Below, in pieces: positions 1 to 7,931 of a DNA stretch of 42,061 nucleotides. The notes under the pieces were generated by a model. The model saw nothing but the letters and a program-made list of their open reading frames with translations. It had not been told where the DNA came from and did not search any database. Made by a program: the position numbers and the translations under genes. Every line of letters starts with the position of its first letter. Within the stretch, counting starts at the first letter, position 1. Origin of the DNA: Pseudomonadota bacterium (GTDB lineage: Bacteria; Desulfobacterota; Desulfobacteria; Desulfobacterales; Desulfobacteraceae); NCBI GenBank assembly GCA_018821715.1, contig JAHJLN010000174.1, positions 1 to 42,061 of the forward strand, read 5' to 3'.

Positions 1-172
1 GGTAAAAAATTATTTCCTGTCCTCCGGGTTTTTTCCTTGTCTGCCTTCCTCTCCTGCAAATTTTCTTCAAGCGGGATCAGGAGGTTAAATCACAGTTAAC
101 AATGCACAAAAGACAACCAAGCTTTGAAAGCTTGACAACAGGAATCAACTACAAAAAAAGGAGCGTGGAAAC

Positions 173-433
173 ATGGCGAAAAACTTACCGATGACCTGGC
201 TGTATCTTGGGAAACGTCAATACCGTTATAGATGGTTATCTGATTCTATCCGGGAATTAATGACGGATCATGAAACCTGGAATTATTATAAGCTGGCCTG
301 CAATGAAATCACATGGGTTCTGAAAAGACACCTGGTGAAATATCCGGAAAAGCAGATGTCTGACTCCTGGAAAGCATACGGCCAGATTCTTATGGCACGC
401 CTTCAGGAACTTCATAATCACAGACGTCTTTAA
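173..433 (+). CDS. hypothetical protein, 86 aa
   Basis: I do not recognise this protein. It is small, basic and rich in Trp and Tyr, with no membrane segment or Cys motif, so it is probably cytosolic. A good Shine-Dalgarno (GGAG, 8 nt upstream) supports the ATG start. It lies 31 bp ahead of a DUF4942-type gene on the same strand, which has its own Shine-Dalgarno, so the two probably form one transcript that ends at the terminator near 1273. Its role is unknown. The pairing with DUF4942 suggests a plasmid, phage or island gene set, which is inference only. Confidence 0.6.
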   Translation: MAKNLPMTWLYLGKRQYRYRWLSDSIRELMTDHETWNYYKLACNEITWVLKRHLVKYPEKQMSDSWKAYGQILMARLQELHNHRRL

Positions 434-464
434 ACTTATCACCCGGGAAAAGGAGAATAGAATA

Positions 465-1256
465 ATGAAAGAACTTATGAAACCGCAGACAACGTTACGA
501 ATGATTGATGTTTATAATCTGGCAATCGGGAACATGGAAAAAAGTGTTCATTTGTTGGCAGAAGCAAAAAAACAAATGCTTTTGGCTTTTGGTGACTACA
601 GAGATCAAATTTTTGAAAGTTCCCACTGCCGGTTTGATTATTATTTTGATGATCCGGAAAGGCTTATCAAAAATTCAAGAGCTGTGATCCTGAAAGGAGC
701 CTGGAAAGCGGTCACTGATAAAATTGAATTAAGAAAGCTCATGACATCCAGAAAATATAAAGAAATGATGGAAGAAATCGAAGCCGGGAAGCTGCCGGAG
801 TTCACCCTTGAAAACATTTATACCATTATCCGGCAGTTTGCCGGCGACATGCCCAGGCTTTTAAACGAATCCCTGATAGAAACTTTTGACTATCTGCGGC
901 CCAGAAGAAGCATGCACAAAACGAATTCAGAATATCAGATCGGGAAAAAAGTCATAAAAACCTATGTCATGACAAGTTATATCGGGGTTTCTCATTATCA
1001 TGATCAGGATATTATATCCTTGCACAATACGTTTTCATTGCTCGACGGCAAAGGCCCGGCCAAGGAGAATGATACACTGACGTCGATTAATCACGCTTAC
1101 AGAGAGAAAAAAACAAGCTGTGAAACTGAATATTTTAAATTTAAATGGTACGGGAACGGCAATTTGCATATTGAATTTAAAAGAATGGATCTTGTCAAAG
1201 AATTAAACAGGATCGGCGGGGCTTCAATGCTGAAAAAGGAGACTGTTCAAGCATAA
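465..1256 (+). CDS. DUF4942-like protein, 263 aa
   Basis: The protein resembles the DUF4942 family. It has a mostly helical N-terminal half and a C-terminal block with a Lys-Trp-Tyr/Gly-Asn-Gly-Asn-Leu-His pattern followed by Glu-Phe-Lys-Arg and Asp-Leu-Val, near residues 225-250, as I recall for that family. DUF4942 proteins occur on plasmids and integrative elements, sometimes fused to methyltransferases; no methyltransferase motif is visible here. There is no signal peptide. The start is supported by AAAGGAG about 9 nt upstream. It is co-oriented with the 86-aa gene and followed 16 bp later by a clear intrinsic terminator. The family call rests on remembered pattern, not a search. Confidence 0.55.
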   Translation: MKELMKPQTTLRMIDVYNLAIGNMEKSVHLLAEAKKQMLLAFGDYRDQIFESSHCRFDYYFDDPERLIKNSRAVILKGAWKAVTDKIELRKLMTSRKYKEMMEEIEAGKLPEFTLENIYTIIRQFAGDMPRLLNESLIETFDYLRPRRSMHKTNSEYQIGKKVIKTYVMTSYIGVSHYHDQDIISLHNTFSLLDGKGPAKENDTLTSINHAYREKKTSCETEYFKFKWYGNGNLHIEFKRMDLVKELNRIGGASMLKKETVQA

Positions 1257-1272
1257 CTTTAAATACTTTAAA

Positions 1273-1307
1273 ATGCCCTGTGTGAGTATAGCACGGGGCA
1301 TTTTTTT
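1273..1307 (+). terminator. Rho-independent terminator after the DUF4942-like gene
   Basis: The left arm ATGCCCTGTG (1273-1282) pairs with CACGGGGCAT (1292-1301) with one G-T wobble, and a run of seven T follows from 1301. It lies 16 bp after the stop codon and closes the transcript of the first two genes. Confidence 0.85.
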
Positions 1308-1595
1308 ATACCCAAAAAACTATCAGGACCGATTGGGCAGTTTCGCTAATTTTATAGTTTTTTCCACCCACGTGACTCGCCCCCGTGGGTGTCAATTTTT
1401 TGATGTAAAATTTTAATGGGAGACCATTTGCCTTGCACCACAATTTATATTACTGTAATTTTTCTAAAAACAAGTTTCAATCAACTTGTTTTTGAATCAG
1501 AAAAAAACTGGTGAACATAATTGTTTTAAAAAAAGGATAAAAGAAACCGTAAAAAACTGATCCTATCTATATAAAATACCGAATGAGGTAGCCAT
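1308..1595. other. intergenic region with an 8-bp hairpin
   Basis: I see no gene in this stretch. A perfect 8-bp hairpin has arms CACCCACG (1365-1372) and CGTGGGTG (1384-1391) with an 11-nt loop and is followed by TCAATTTTTT, so it could be a second terminator or protect the RNA from antisense transcription. The rest is AT-rich. A promoter for the gene at 1596 is presumably here, but I cannot place it confidently. Confidence 0.4.
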
Positions 1596-2042
1596 ATGAG
1601 TTCTGCATCAGTAAGATTTTTTATTATTACAGAGGGCGATGAGATACTTCGAGTGTCAATCAATAAATTTGAACGTTTACTAAAAGGCACAGATGTGGAT
1701 AAAATCGAAAGATTTGCGGGAAAACGCGTTCGTGCTGCCGAGATAGGTGTGCGGCTTGAGAATCGAAAACCAATTGAAGTTATACGTGCTATTTATCATT
1801 ATTTTTATTTTAATGAAAACGGCATTCTCGATAAAGACAGATTAAGAAATGATGCAAATATTGTGTCTACTGCTGGAATCTCTCCTATGTTTACACAAAA
1901 ACCGCAAGACAATATAATAAATGCACAGCAAGAATTCGCTAAAAGGCAAAGAGATCATACTGTTTGGTGGAAACCCAATATGCAGCTTGAACGTAATATC
2001 TTAGACGCATCCATTGATGAGTTTAAGTGCAAAAGATTGTAG
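1596..2042 (+). CDS. hypothetical protein, 148 aa
   Basis: I do not recognise a named family. The protein has an N-terminal beta-rich stretch (RFFIITEGDEILRVS), a basic middle containing KRVRAAEIGVRLENRKP, then a Tyr/Phe-rich segment and a charged tail, suggesting a small soluble mixed alpha/beta protein. A GAGG motif about 8 nt upstream supports the ATG. It sits just before three cassette-like genes and may be an older cassette itself. The stretch between its stop and the FRG cassette (2043-2291) contains nested inverted repeats (ATCAGA with TCTGAT, TTGAT with ATCAA), but I could not match a complete attC pair for it. Confidence 0.55.
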   Translation: MSSASVRFFIITEGDEILRVSINKFERLLKGTDVDKIERFAGKRVRAAEIGVRLENRKPIEVIRAIYHYFYFNENGILDKDRLRNDANIVSTAGISPMFTQKPQDNIINAQQEFAKRQRDHTVWWKPNMQLERNILDASIDEFKCKRL

Positions 2043-2313
2043 TGTGGTTAAAAAAATAAATACGACGTCATAAGCGATTAAACAACTCCGATATAAAAAG
2101 TTTTTCGAAATATATTTCTTAAGCGAATCTCTATCTCCAATAAAAAACATTCTGGTATATTCTTTCGGATTAATTTATATTTTCATCAAAGTAGAATTTT
2201 TGAAATAACTTTACAGGCTTCAAAGATGTTGATAAGGAATTTTTGATCAGATTTTTAATTTGTCTGATTAGTACATTAATACATCAATTGGTTAGTGTTC
2301 ATGAGGAATATTT

Positions 2314-3126
2314 ATGGTTGATTCAACCTTTAGAGAGATGACTATTGAAAACATACAAAGTTATGTTGAATTAATCGATAAAGAAAAAGATCGTACTGAA
2401 AAAAAGGGAAATGATGCTGATCTCCTTTTTCGAGGACAAAGGAGAGATCATCCTCTATTGCCAAAACTGGCCAGAATTAATTTGCGTGGGGAAATCAATA
2501 ATATTGAAAAATTAATAATCGATGAGTTTCGCCGCACAAGCTTACCATTATCTGAATTTCAGCCAATTGATGATTGGGATCTTTTAGCTTTAGCCCAGCA
2601 TCACGGACTTCCGACACGACTGCTTGATTGGACTTATAGCGCATTAGCAGCATTGTATTTTACCATTAGGGAGCCAGCTCATAAAGATGAAAAAAATAAA
2701 CATCATCACGGTGTGGTATGGGTGTTGTCACCGGATGTCGATGATTTCAGAACAAATACAGATGAATTTGGCCCATTATCTAATAAAATCACTAAAATAT
2801 TTCTACCCAAAATTATTAGTAGGCGAATATCTGCTCAAGCCGGAGCTTTTACGGCACATAAAATTAATGCAAACGGCAGAGCGATTAGTTTTGAAAAACA
2901 TTCAAAATTTAAAAAAAAGTTATTAAAGATTATCATTCCACCAGAACACTTCCCACGTATTCGGCATCGTCTGAATATGCTTGGAGTAAACAGTGCTGCT
3001 TTGTTTCCTGATATTGATGGATTATGCTCACATTTACAATGGCGTTATTCATTCTATGAAGATGAAAAACAAATAAAGAAGGCACTAATAAGACGCTCCA
3101 GCGGCCGCAAAAAACCGCTCCGTTGA
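2314..3126 (+). CDS. FRG domain-containing protein, 270 aa
   Basis: The FRG domain is visible from its name-giving motif: LLFRGQRRDHPLLPKL near residues 37-52, followed by the conserved block ALAQHHGLPTRLLDWTYSAL near 92-111. FRG proteins are widespread in mobile and defence-associated contexts; their biochemical activity is not established to my knowledge. No signal peptide or membrane segment is seen, so it is probably cytosolic. A GAGG about 6 nt upstream supports the start. The last codons and stop lie inside the attC-like site ending at 3134. It is likely expressed only if a promoter lies upstream in the array, because no cassette promoter is evident. Confidence 0.85.
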   Translation: MVDSTFREMTIENIQSYVELIDKEKDRTEKKGNDADLLFRGQRRDHPLLPKLARINLRGEINNIEKLIIDEFRRTSLPLSEFQPIDDWDLLALAQHHGLPTRLLDWTYSALAALYFTIREPAHKDEKNKHHHGVVWVLSPDVDDFRTNTDEFGPLSNKITKIFLPKIISRRISAQAGAFTAHKINANGRAISFEKHSKFKKKLLKIIIPPEHFPRIRHRLNMLGVNSAALFPDIDGLCSHLQWRYSFYEDEKQIKKALIRRSSGRKKPLR

Positions 3127-3134
3127 GCCTATCG
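3083..3134 (+). repeat. attC-like recombination site of cassette 1
   Basis: R'' is CACTAAT (3083-3089), the left stem is GCTCCAGCGG (3094-3103), the loop is CCGCAAAAAA, the right stem starts at CCGCT (3114), and the R' crossover is G3134/TTAGCA. Spacers AAGAC and CTATC are both 5 nt. The fold, not the primary sequence, carries the evidence. Confidence 0.6.
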
Positions 3135-3166
3135 TTAGCAATACTACTCAAAAAGAGGGAAATATT

Positions 3167-3514
3167 ATGAAAGAGATGATTGCATATTGTGGTCTTGTCT
3201 GCACAAGCTGCCCCCAATTCATAGCCACTCAAAATGACGACGATGTTGCAAGGAAAGAGGCGGCAAAGCGAATAGCTGAAAAATTTGGATTATATTTCAA
3301 ACCTGAAGAAATCAATTGTGATGGATGCATTTCTTCGGGGGGTAGGCTCATAGGTTTTTGTAATACTTGTGAAGTTAGAAAGTGTGGTATCACAAAATCA
3401 GTTGAAAATTGTTCAACTTGTAATGATCAACCTTGTGATAAGCTAAACAAATTTCATGAATTTTCTCCGGATGCAAAAGCGTCCTTTGAAGCTTTGATAA
3501 GAAAAAACGTCTAA
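3167..3514 (+). CDS. DUF3795 domain-containing protein, 115 aa
   Basis: The protein opens with the typical MIAYCGLVCTSCPQFIAT block and is rich in paired cysteines (C9, C13, C16, and later CDGC, CNTCEVRKCG and CSTCNDQPC), as in DUF3795. The cysteines probably bind zinc or another metal. The function is unknown. Genes of this family are common hitch-hikers in integron cassettes, which fits the flanking attC-like sites. The start has a GAGGG Shine-Dalgarno 7 nt upstream. It is soluble and probably cytosolic. Confidence 0.85.
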   Translation: MKEMIAYCGLVCTSCPQFIATQNDDDVARKEAAKRIAEKFGLYFKPEEINCDGCISSGGRLIGFCNTCEVRKCGITKSVENCSTCNDQPCDKLNKFHEFSPDAKASFEALIRKNV

Positions 3515-3525
3515 TTTTTAATTTG

Positions 3526-3582
3526 TTGCTAATCAGGGCATTCAGTGGATCATGAGGAGCATGCACCCACTGATGCCCGCCG
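3526..3582 (+). repeat. attC-like recombination site of cassette 2
   Basis: R'' is TTGCTAAT (3526-3533). The stem arms are 3536-3548 and 3567-3578, a 12-bp pairing with one extrahelical T in the left arm. The loop is 3549-3566, and the crossover is G3582/TTATAAC. This is the best preserved of the three candidate sites. Confidence 0.65.
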
Positions 3583-4080
3583 TTATAACTCAAGACCCAA
3601 ATATGAAAATTGGAAGAACGAACAATACGAACAGAGATTTTGTTGAACTAACTGCCCAACTTGATGCTGAGCTGAATGAACGTTATGGCACTCAGCAATC
3701 TGAATATGACAAATATAATAAAATCGTTTTGAATGATACAGTAATTGTAGGGTTCTTAAACGATTTTCCAGTTGCTTGTGGTTGCTTCAAAAATGTTGAT
3801 TCTCAAACAGTTGAAATCAAACGAATGTATGTTCAAACAGGCCACAGAAGAAAAGGTCTTTCCACAAAAATTCTACAGGCTTTAGAAAATTGGGCGTCTG
3901 AACTTGGTTATTCAAAAGCTGTGCTTGAAACTGGAAAAGGCCAACCTGAAGCGATAGCACTTTATAAAAAATGTGGATATCAAACAATAGAAAACTATGG
4001 CCCATATAAAAATCTTGAAAATAGCGTTTGTATGGAAAAATTAATCAAAGAGGGTTTGGTTTAGGAACGGCCGTTATAAC
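3583..4080 (+). mobile_element. integron-type gene cassette 3 (GNAT gene), 3' end not resolved
   Basis: The unit starts TTATAAC (3583-3589), and GTTATAAC recurs right after the gene (4073-4080), positioned as an R'' box because it is followed by a 5-nt spacer and an imperfect palindrome (TTGA 4086-4089 with TCAA 4129-4132; TTAAGCTT 4102-4109 with AAGTTTAA 4121-4128). I could not find a convincing closing R' crossover downstream, so the attC of this last cassette is probably decayed and the end given here is only the R'' box. Confidence 0.5.
3603..4064 (+). CDS. GNAT family N-acetyltransferase, 153 aa
   Basis: The protein is a GCN5-related acetyltransferase. The acetyl-CoA-binding motif A is visible as IKRMYVQTGHRRKGLSTKIL, with the R/Q-x-x-G-x-G/A loop as TGHRRKG, and the C-terminal GQPEAIALYKKCGYQTIENY block is typical. 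The substrate is unknown. An ATG at 3552 is in frame, but it lies inside the attC of the preceding cassette, so the start at 3603 (MKIGRTNNTNRDFVEL) is preferred and matches the usual N-terminus of close relatives. No strong Shine-Dalgarno precedes it. Acetyltransferases are frequent integron cargo. Confidence 0.85.
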   Translation: MKIGRTNNTNRDFVELTAQLDAELNERYGTQQSEYDKYNKIVLNDTVIVGFLNDFPVACGCFKNVDSQTVEIKRMYVQTGHRRKGLSTKILQALENWASELGYSKAVLETGKGQPEAIALYKKCGYQTIENYGPYKNLENSVCMEKLIKEGLV

Positions 4081-4709
4081 CCTGGTTGATATAGCGGACC
4101 ATTAAGCTTTATTTTTTGATAAGTTTAATCAAATCCATTCTTCCATGTTCAACTTACTAATATATATGCTTGTCCCTGGGCAATAAAGCCAAATCCTTGA
4201 CCCGGTATCATGCAAATCTCCAATATACTTTATAGCAATTTTTTAAAATCCAGATTAAGGCTATCCCATATATTGTAATTTCAAATTTTAAATTGAAAAT
4301 CTTGTTTATACCAGATATGGTATTTGTGTAATATTTAAAAAGACCGGACTGGTAAAAGAAATACTTGGTAAATTGGGGGATTTGACTCCTGAGCGATTAT
4401 ACCATCAATAGTCGCGAGTAAATCAATCTTAATCTTACTATTTTTTCAAAAAGAAAAACATTGCTATGGCGATGCTTAATATGGTAATTTTTATTCAACC
4501 CGATCTGAATATTCCATTGATTCACAATTTGTAAAGAATACGGATATTTTATGAATCCAGAACAAGCAGTATGGCAATTGATTTTTATCAACATAAAATT
4601 ACAAATTTATATAGAATGTTGGTTTGATTGTTTGAGAGCAGTTTAAGGTAGATTTAAATCCAACTCGGGTGCATTAATTTTTTAGAACCTTTAATGAAGG
4701 AGAAATCCA
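4081..4709. other. 629-bp AT-rich intergenic region
   Basis: I find no supportable gene here. The left end holds the imperfect palindrome of the third cassette (4086-4132). The rest is AT-rich with scattered stop codons in all frames and may contain cassette debris and the promoter of the CBM48 gene at 4710. Confidence 0.4.
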
Positions 4710-4985
4710 ATGCAAAAAATCAAAAGAAAAAAAATATCTTTTTCACTGGAAGCTGTCGATGCCAAGGAAGTCCATTTGGTAGGTGAATTCAACAATTGGA
4801 AACAGGGTGCACATCCCATGAAAAATAATGGAAAAGGCAGATGGGTTAAACAATTGCAGCTTTCTGAAGGGACGTTTGAGTATAAATTTTTGGTTGATAA
4901 TCAGTGGGTGGTAGATCCTAAAAATGAACGGGCATGTTCCAATAGTTTCGGAACCCGGAACAGTATTATAAGTGTCAGTCAATAA
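4710..4985 (+). CDS. glycogen-binding (CBM48 / AMPK-beta type) domain protein, 91 aa
   Basis: Nearly the whole protein is one early-set carbohydrate-binding domain. The motif VHLVGEFNNWKQGAHPM (about residues 22-38) contains the conserved Trp and Asn of CBM48, followed by GRWVKQLQLSEGTFEYKFLV with the usual Tyr-x-Phe and then WVVDPKNE. Such stand-alone domains bind alpha-glucans such as glycogen and are often near regulators of storage metabolism. No catalytic domain is fused or adjacent. GAAGGAG 7 nt upstream supports the start. It is a small cytosolic protein. Confidence 0.9.
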   Translation: MQKIKRKKISFSLEAVDAKEVHLVGEFNNWKQGAHPMKNNGKGRWVKQLQLSEGTFEYKFLVDNQWVVDPKNERACSNSFGTRNSIISVSQ

Positions 4986-5418
4986 ATAAAGGGTTTCTTT
5001 AACAGGCGCAAGCGTTTAGCTTATTTCTTTAAGTTTGGGAGAATTTATACTATTCAGCTGACTTGTTGTAAAAAACGATTATAGCTGTTTGAACTCAGAA
5101 TTATAAAAATATTGGGGGGTGTATTAAAAGAATCAGTCTTCTCTGAGTCTTTATCCCTTCTTCTCATCGATAACATCACAAGCCTTCGATAGGGAATTAG
5201 GCTTAATTTATTCTTTCCCCCCTCATCCGTTGTGAAGACACCCATTGAATTGCTGAATATCAGTGATCTCATAACTATTAAAGAATTTTTGAGTCACGAT
5301 CAATCAGGAAACTAATTGAATCATAAAAATGTTATTTTTTTAAGAAATAATTGGGAGCCGATTTTTTTATAATCCTATGATATTTGTTTATTCCCGATTT
5401 GGACATTAACAGCGAGGT
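4986..5418. other. intergenic region before the hybrid kinase
   Basis: I see no gene, tRNA or clear promoter in this 433-bp stretch. It probably carries the kinase promoter; a weak GAGG lies just before the start at 5419. Confidence 0.35.
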
Positions 5419-7812
5419 ATGAATATGGCTAAAAACCCGATTTATATGAAAACAAAAAAAGAGGCCCGAGCATCAGATAAATTTGATTGCTTTGGCAAAC
5501 AATCGTTGGGATTGGGAAGGGGAAAAAAACGTTTTCGTGGAATCCTTGAGAATATGGACCATTGGATATGGGAAGTTGACTCTAAGGGACGATATACAGA
5601 TTGCTCAAAGAGCGTTGAAAAGATTCTTGGTTACTTTCCCAAGGACCTGATAGGGAAGACACCATTTGACTTGATGGAGCCACAGGAAGCTGAAAGAGTT
5701 GCAGCGGTGTTTAACAAAATCATTTCCGGAAAAACCCCAATAAAAGATCTGGAAAACTGGAATCTCCACAAAAATGGAATGCGGGTGTGCCTTCTGACTA
5801 ATGGCGTGCCGGTCATGGATGCAAAAGGAGAGTTGTATGGATATCGCGGTGTTGACCGTGATATTACAGAATGTAAGCTGGCAGAGGAGGCGTTACGGGA
5901 GAGTGAGAGGAGATATAAAAATATTTTTAACAACGCCTATGTAGGATTGTTTCATTCAAGGCTATCCGATGGCAAAATTGTGACGGCCAATAAACGAATG
6001 TCCGAAATTTTTGGATATCAAACTATCGAAGACTGCATAAACAATTACGTTGCCATTGAACATTATGTATATCCAGAAATGAGAGACGAACTCATTACAA
6101 CCTTAAAAAAATGCGGCAGAATCGATAGATTTGAAACTGCAATTAGAAAAGACGATGGTTCTATAGTGTGGATTCAATTTTCAGGTTCGCTATCTTCGGA
6201 AAATGGTTTTTTCGAAGGAGTTGTAATAGATATCACAGAGCGCAAGAAGGCAGAGAATGCGCTGAGGAAAAGTGAAGAACGGTTCAAAACAATGTTTGAA
6301 CAGGCGCCTTTGGGTATTGCCTTAATCAACTCAAAAACAGGTCATATTAATGAAGTCAATTCGAGGTTTGCAGAAATTGCTGGTAGATCCAGAGAGGAAA
6401 TGACATCCATTGATTGGATGAGCATCACTCACCCTGACGATGTGCAGGGAGATCTGGATACTATGGTTCTATTGAATGCCGGCAAAATAACTGGGTTCAA
6501 TATGGAAAAGCGATATTTACGTCCGGATGGTTCCTATGTTTGGATTAATATGACGATTGCTCCCATAAAGGTTGCGGATAAAACTCATCCACTTCATTTA
6601 TGTATGATAGAGGATATCACGGAAATCAAAAGCAAAGAAAAGGAAAAAGAAAAGCTTCAGGCCCAATTACTGCAGGCCCAGAAAATGGAGGCAGTGGGCC
6701 GACTGGCCGGCGGGGTGGCTCATGATTTCAACAATATGCTTACCGTCATTAAAGGATATGCAGAGCTTCTCTTAACTGAGGCAGGCAAGGATACCCCCCT
6801 AAATAACGACCTCACAGAAATCCTGACGGCTGCGAACCGCTCTATGGATATTACCCGCCAGTTGCTTGCCTTTGCCCGTAAACAAACCATTGCCCCCATG
6901 GTGGTAAAACTCAACGTTGTTGTGAAAAGTATGCTCAAACTGCTCAAGCGGCTTTTGGGAGAAAATATTGAGATCGTCTGGCATCCCGGAGAAAAATTGT
7001 GGCCTGTAAAAATCGATCCCTCACAGGTTGACCAGGTATTGGCGAACCTGTGTGTGAATTCCAGGGATGCCATTCCCGACGTGGGTAACGTCACTATTGA
7101 AACAAAAAATATGGTATTTGATGACGCCTATTGTGCTGATCATAGGGGGTTTATCCCGGGGGAATATGTACAATTGGCGGTCAGCGATAATGGTTCCGGC
7201 ATGGATAAACAAACGGTTGACCAGATTTTTGAGCCGTTTTTTACCACAAAAAAAACAGGTCAGGGTACCGGCCTGGGGCTTGCCACCGTGTATGGGATTA
7301 TGAAACAGAATAACGGGTTTATTAATGTCTATAGTGAACCAGGACACGGCACAACCTTTCATCTTTATTTTCCCAGACATGCTGGAAACATAGATGTGAT
7401 TCGGAAAAAAAAGACAACAAAAGCCTTGCAGGGTCAAGGAGAGACCATTCTTGTCGTTGAGGACGAGATCTCCATACTGAATCTTACCCAAAAAATCCTT
7501 GAAGGTCTGGGCTATATTGTGTTAACCGCCGGCACACCAGGCGAAGCGATACGCATAGCCAAAGAAAAAACCAATGAGATTCATATGCTGATAACCGACG
7601 TGGTGATGCCTGAAATGAATGGCAGGGACCTGGCCGAAAGACTTCAGTTTCTTTGCACGAATCTTAAATGCCTGTTCATGTCAGGCTATACCGCCAATGT
7701 AATTGCCCATCATGGTATCTTGGACGAGGGTGTGCATTTTATCCAGAAGCCGGTTTCCAGAGATGAACTGGCCGCCAAAGTAAGAGAGCTGCTGGAAATA
7801 TCTCCTGAATGA
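5419..7812 (+). CDS. PAS-PAS-PAS hybrid sensor histidine kinase with receiver domain, 797 aa
   Basis: Domain order read from the sequence: PAS1 about 38-155 (ILENMDHWIWEVDSKGRYTD), PAS2 about 165-285, PAS3 about 290-410, HisKA with phospho-accepting His435 in GGVAHDFNN, HATPase from about 530 with the N box LCVNSRDAI and G box GQGTGLGLATVYG, and a C-terminal receiver from about 675 with phospho-acceptor Asp727 in LITDVVMPEMNG. There is no transmembrane segment, so it is a soluble sensor of an internal signal. No cognate regulator is adjacent; the attached receiver implies a phosphorelay or self-regulation. It is followed by an intergenic ISAs1 insertion. Confidence 0.93.
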   Translation: MNMAKNPIYMKTKKEARASDKFDCFGKQSLGLGRGKKRFRGILENMDHWIWEVDSKGRYTDCSKSVEKILGYFPKDLIGKTPFDLMEPQEAERVAAVFNKIISGKTPIKDLENWNLHKNGMRVCLLTNGVPVMDAKGELYGYRGVDRDITECKLAEEALRESERRYKNIFNNAYVGLFHSRLSDGKIVTANKRMSEIFGYQTIEDCINNYVAIEHYVYPEMRDELITTLKKCGRIDRFETAIRKDDGSIVWIQFSGSLSSENGFFEGVVIDITERKKAENALRKSEERFKTMFEQAPLGIALINSKTGHINEVNSRFAEIAGRSREEMTSIDWMSITHPDDVQGDLDTMVLLNAGKITGFNMEKRYLRPDGSYVWINMTIAPIKVADKTHPLHLCMIEDITEIKSKEKEKEKLQAQLLQAQKMEAVGRLAGGVAHDFNNMLTVIKGYAELLLTEAGKDTPLNNDLTEILTAANRSMDITRQLLAFARKQTIAPMVVKLNVVVKSMLKLLKRLLGENIEIVWHPGEKLWPVKIDPSQVDQVLANLCVNSRDAIPDVGNVTIETKNMVFDDAYCADHRGFIPGEYVQLAVSDNGSGMDKQTVDQIFEPFFTTKKTGQGTGLGLATVYGIMKQNNGFINVYSEPGHGTTFHLYFPRHAGNIDVIRKKKTTKALQGQGETILVVEDEISILNLTQKILEGLGYIVLTAGTPGEAIRIAKEKTNEIHMLITDVVMPEMNGRDLAERLQFLCTNLKCLFMSGYTANVIAHHGILDEGVHFIQKPVSRDELAAKVRELLEISPE

Positions 7813-7931
7813 ATATAAGCGGTTGATAACCTATTGGCGAGGGCTTTGTCTATTTTTAAAGGGTTTTGAAACAGGGCCAACGCATGTAAACATTAAGAAG
7901 TCCCTATGCTCTGCTTGGTTGTATGTGTCTG

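Larger units (their letters stand above)
2292..3134 (+). mobile_element. integron-type gene cassette 1 (FRG-domain gene)
   Basis: The unit starts right after G2291 of GTTAGTG and ends at G3134, the G of the next GTTAGCA. Near its 3' end, CACTAAT (3083-3089) is the reverse complement of the unit's own 5' end apart from the last base (TTAGTG pairs with CACTAA), as expected of an attC R'' box in the excised circle. Between them are a 5-nt spacer, an imperfect stem (GCTC-C-AGCGG against CCGCT-CCGTT-GAGC) and a second 5-nt spacer. The gene starts 22 bp after the boundary and its stop lies inside the attC, both normal for cassettes. The R'' box ends AAT rather than the usual AAC, a deviation. Confidence 0.65.
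3135..3582 (+). mobile_element. integron-type gene cassette 2 (DUF3795 gene)
   Basis: The unit starts TTAGCAA (3135-3141) and ends at G3582 of GTTATAAC. Its R'' box TTGCTAAT (3526-3533) is complementary to its own 5' end TTAGCAA over seven bases, the diagnostic property of an integron cassette. The inner stem is strong: GGGCATTCAGTGG (3536-3548) pairs with CCACTGATGCCC (3567-3578) leaving one unpaired T, matching the extrahelical base expected in attC. The gene begins 32 bp after the boundary. Confidence 0.7.

Noticed and set aside
1365-1391. Hairpin after the first terminator as an attC site
   Set aside because: It has no R''/R' complementarity with a downstream unit and lacks the spacer arrangement.
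2933-3232. 99-codon minus-strand frame across the FRG gene end
   Set aside because: It overlaps two well-supported plus-strand genes and the attC-like site; it is a shadow frame.
3552-3602. Upstream in-frame start for the GNAT gene
   Set aside because: It lies in the attC stem of the previous cassette and adds 17 residues not typical of the family.
4397-4594. 65-codon minus-strand open frame in the spacer before the CBM48 gene
   Set aside because: It has AT-rich random composition, no ribosome binding site and no family pattern.
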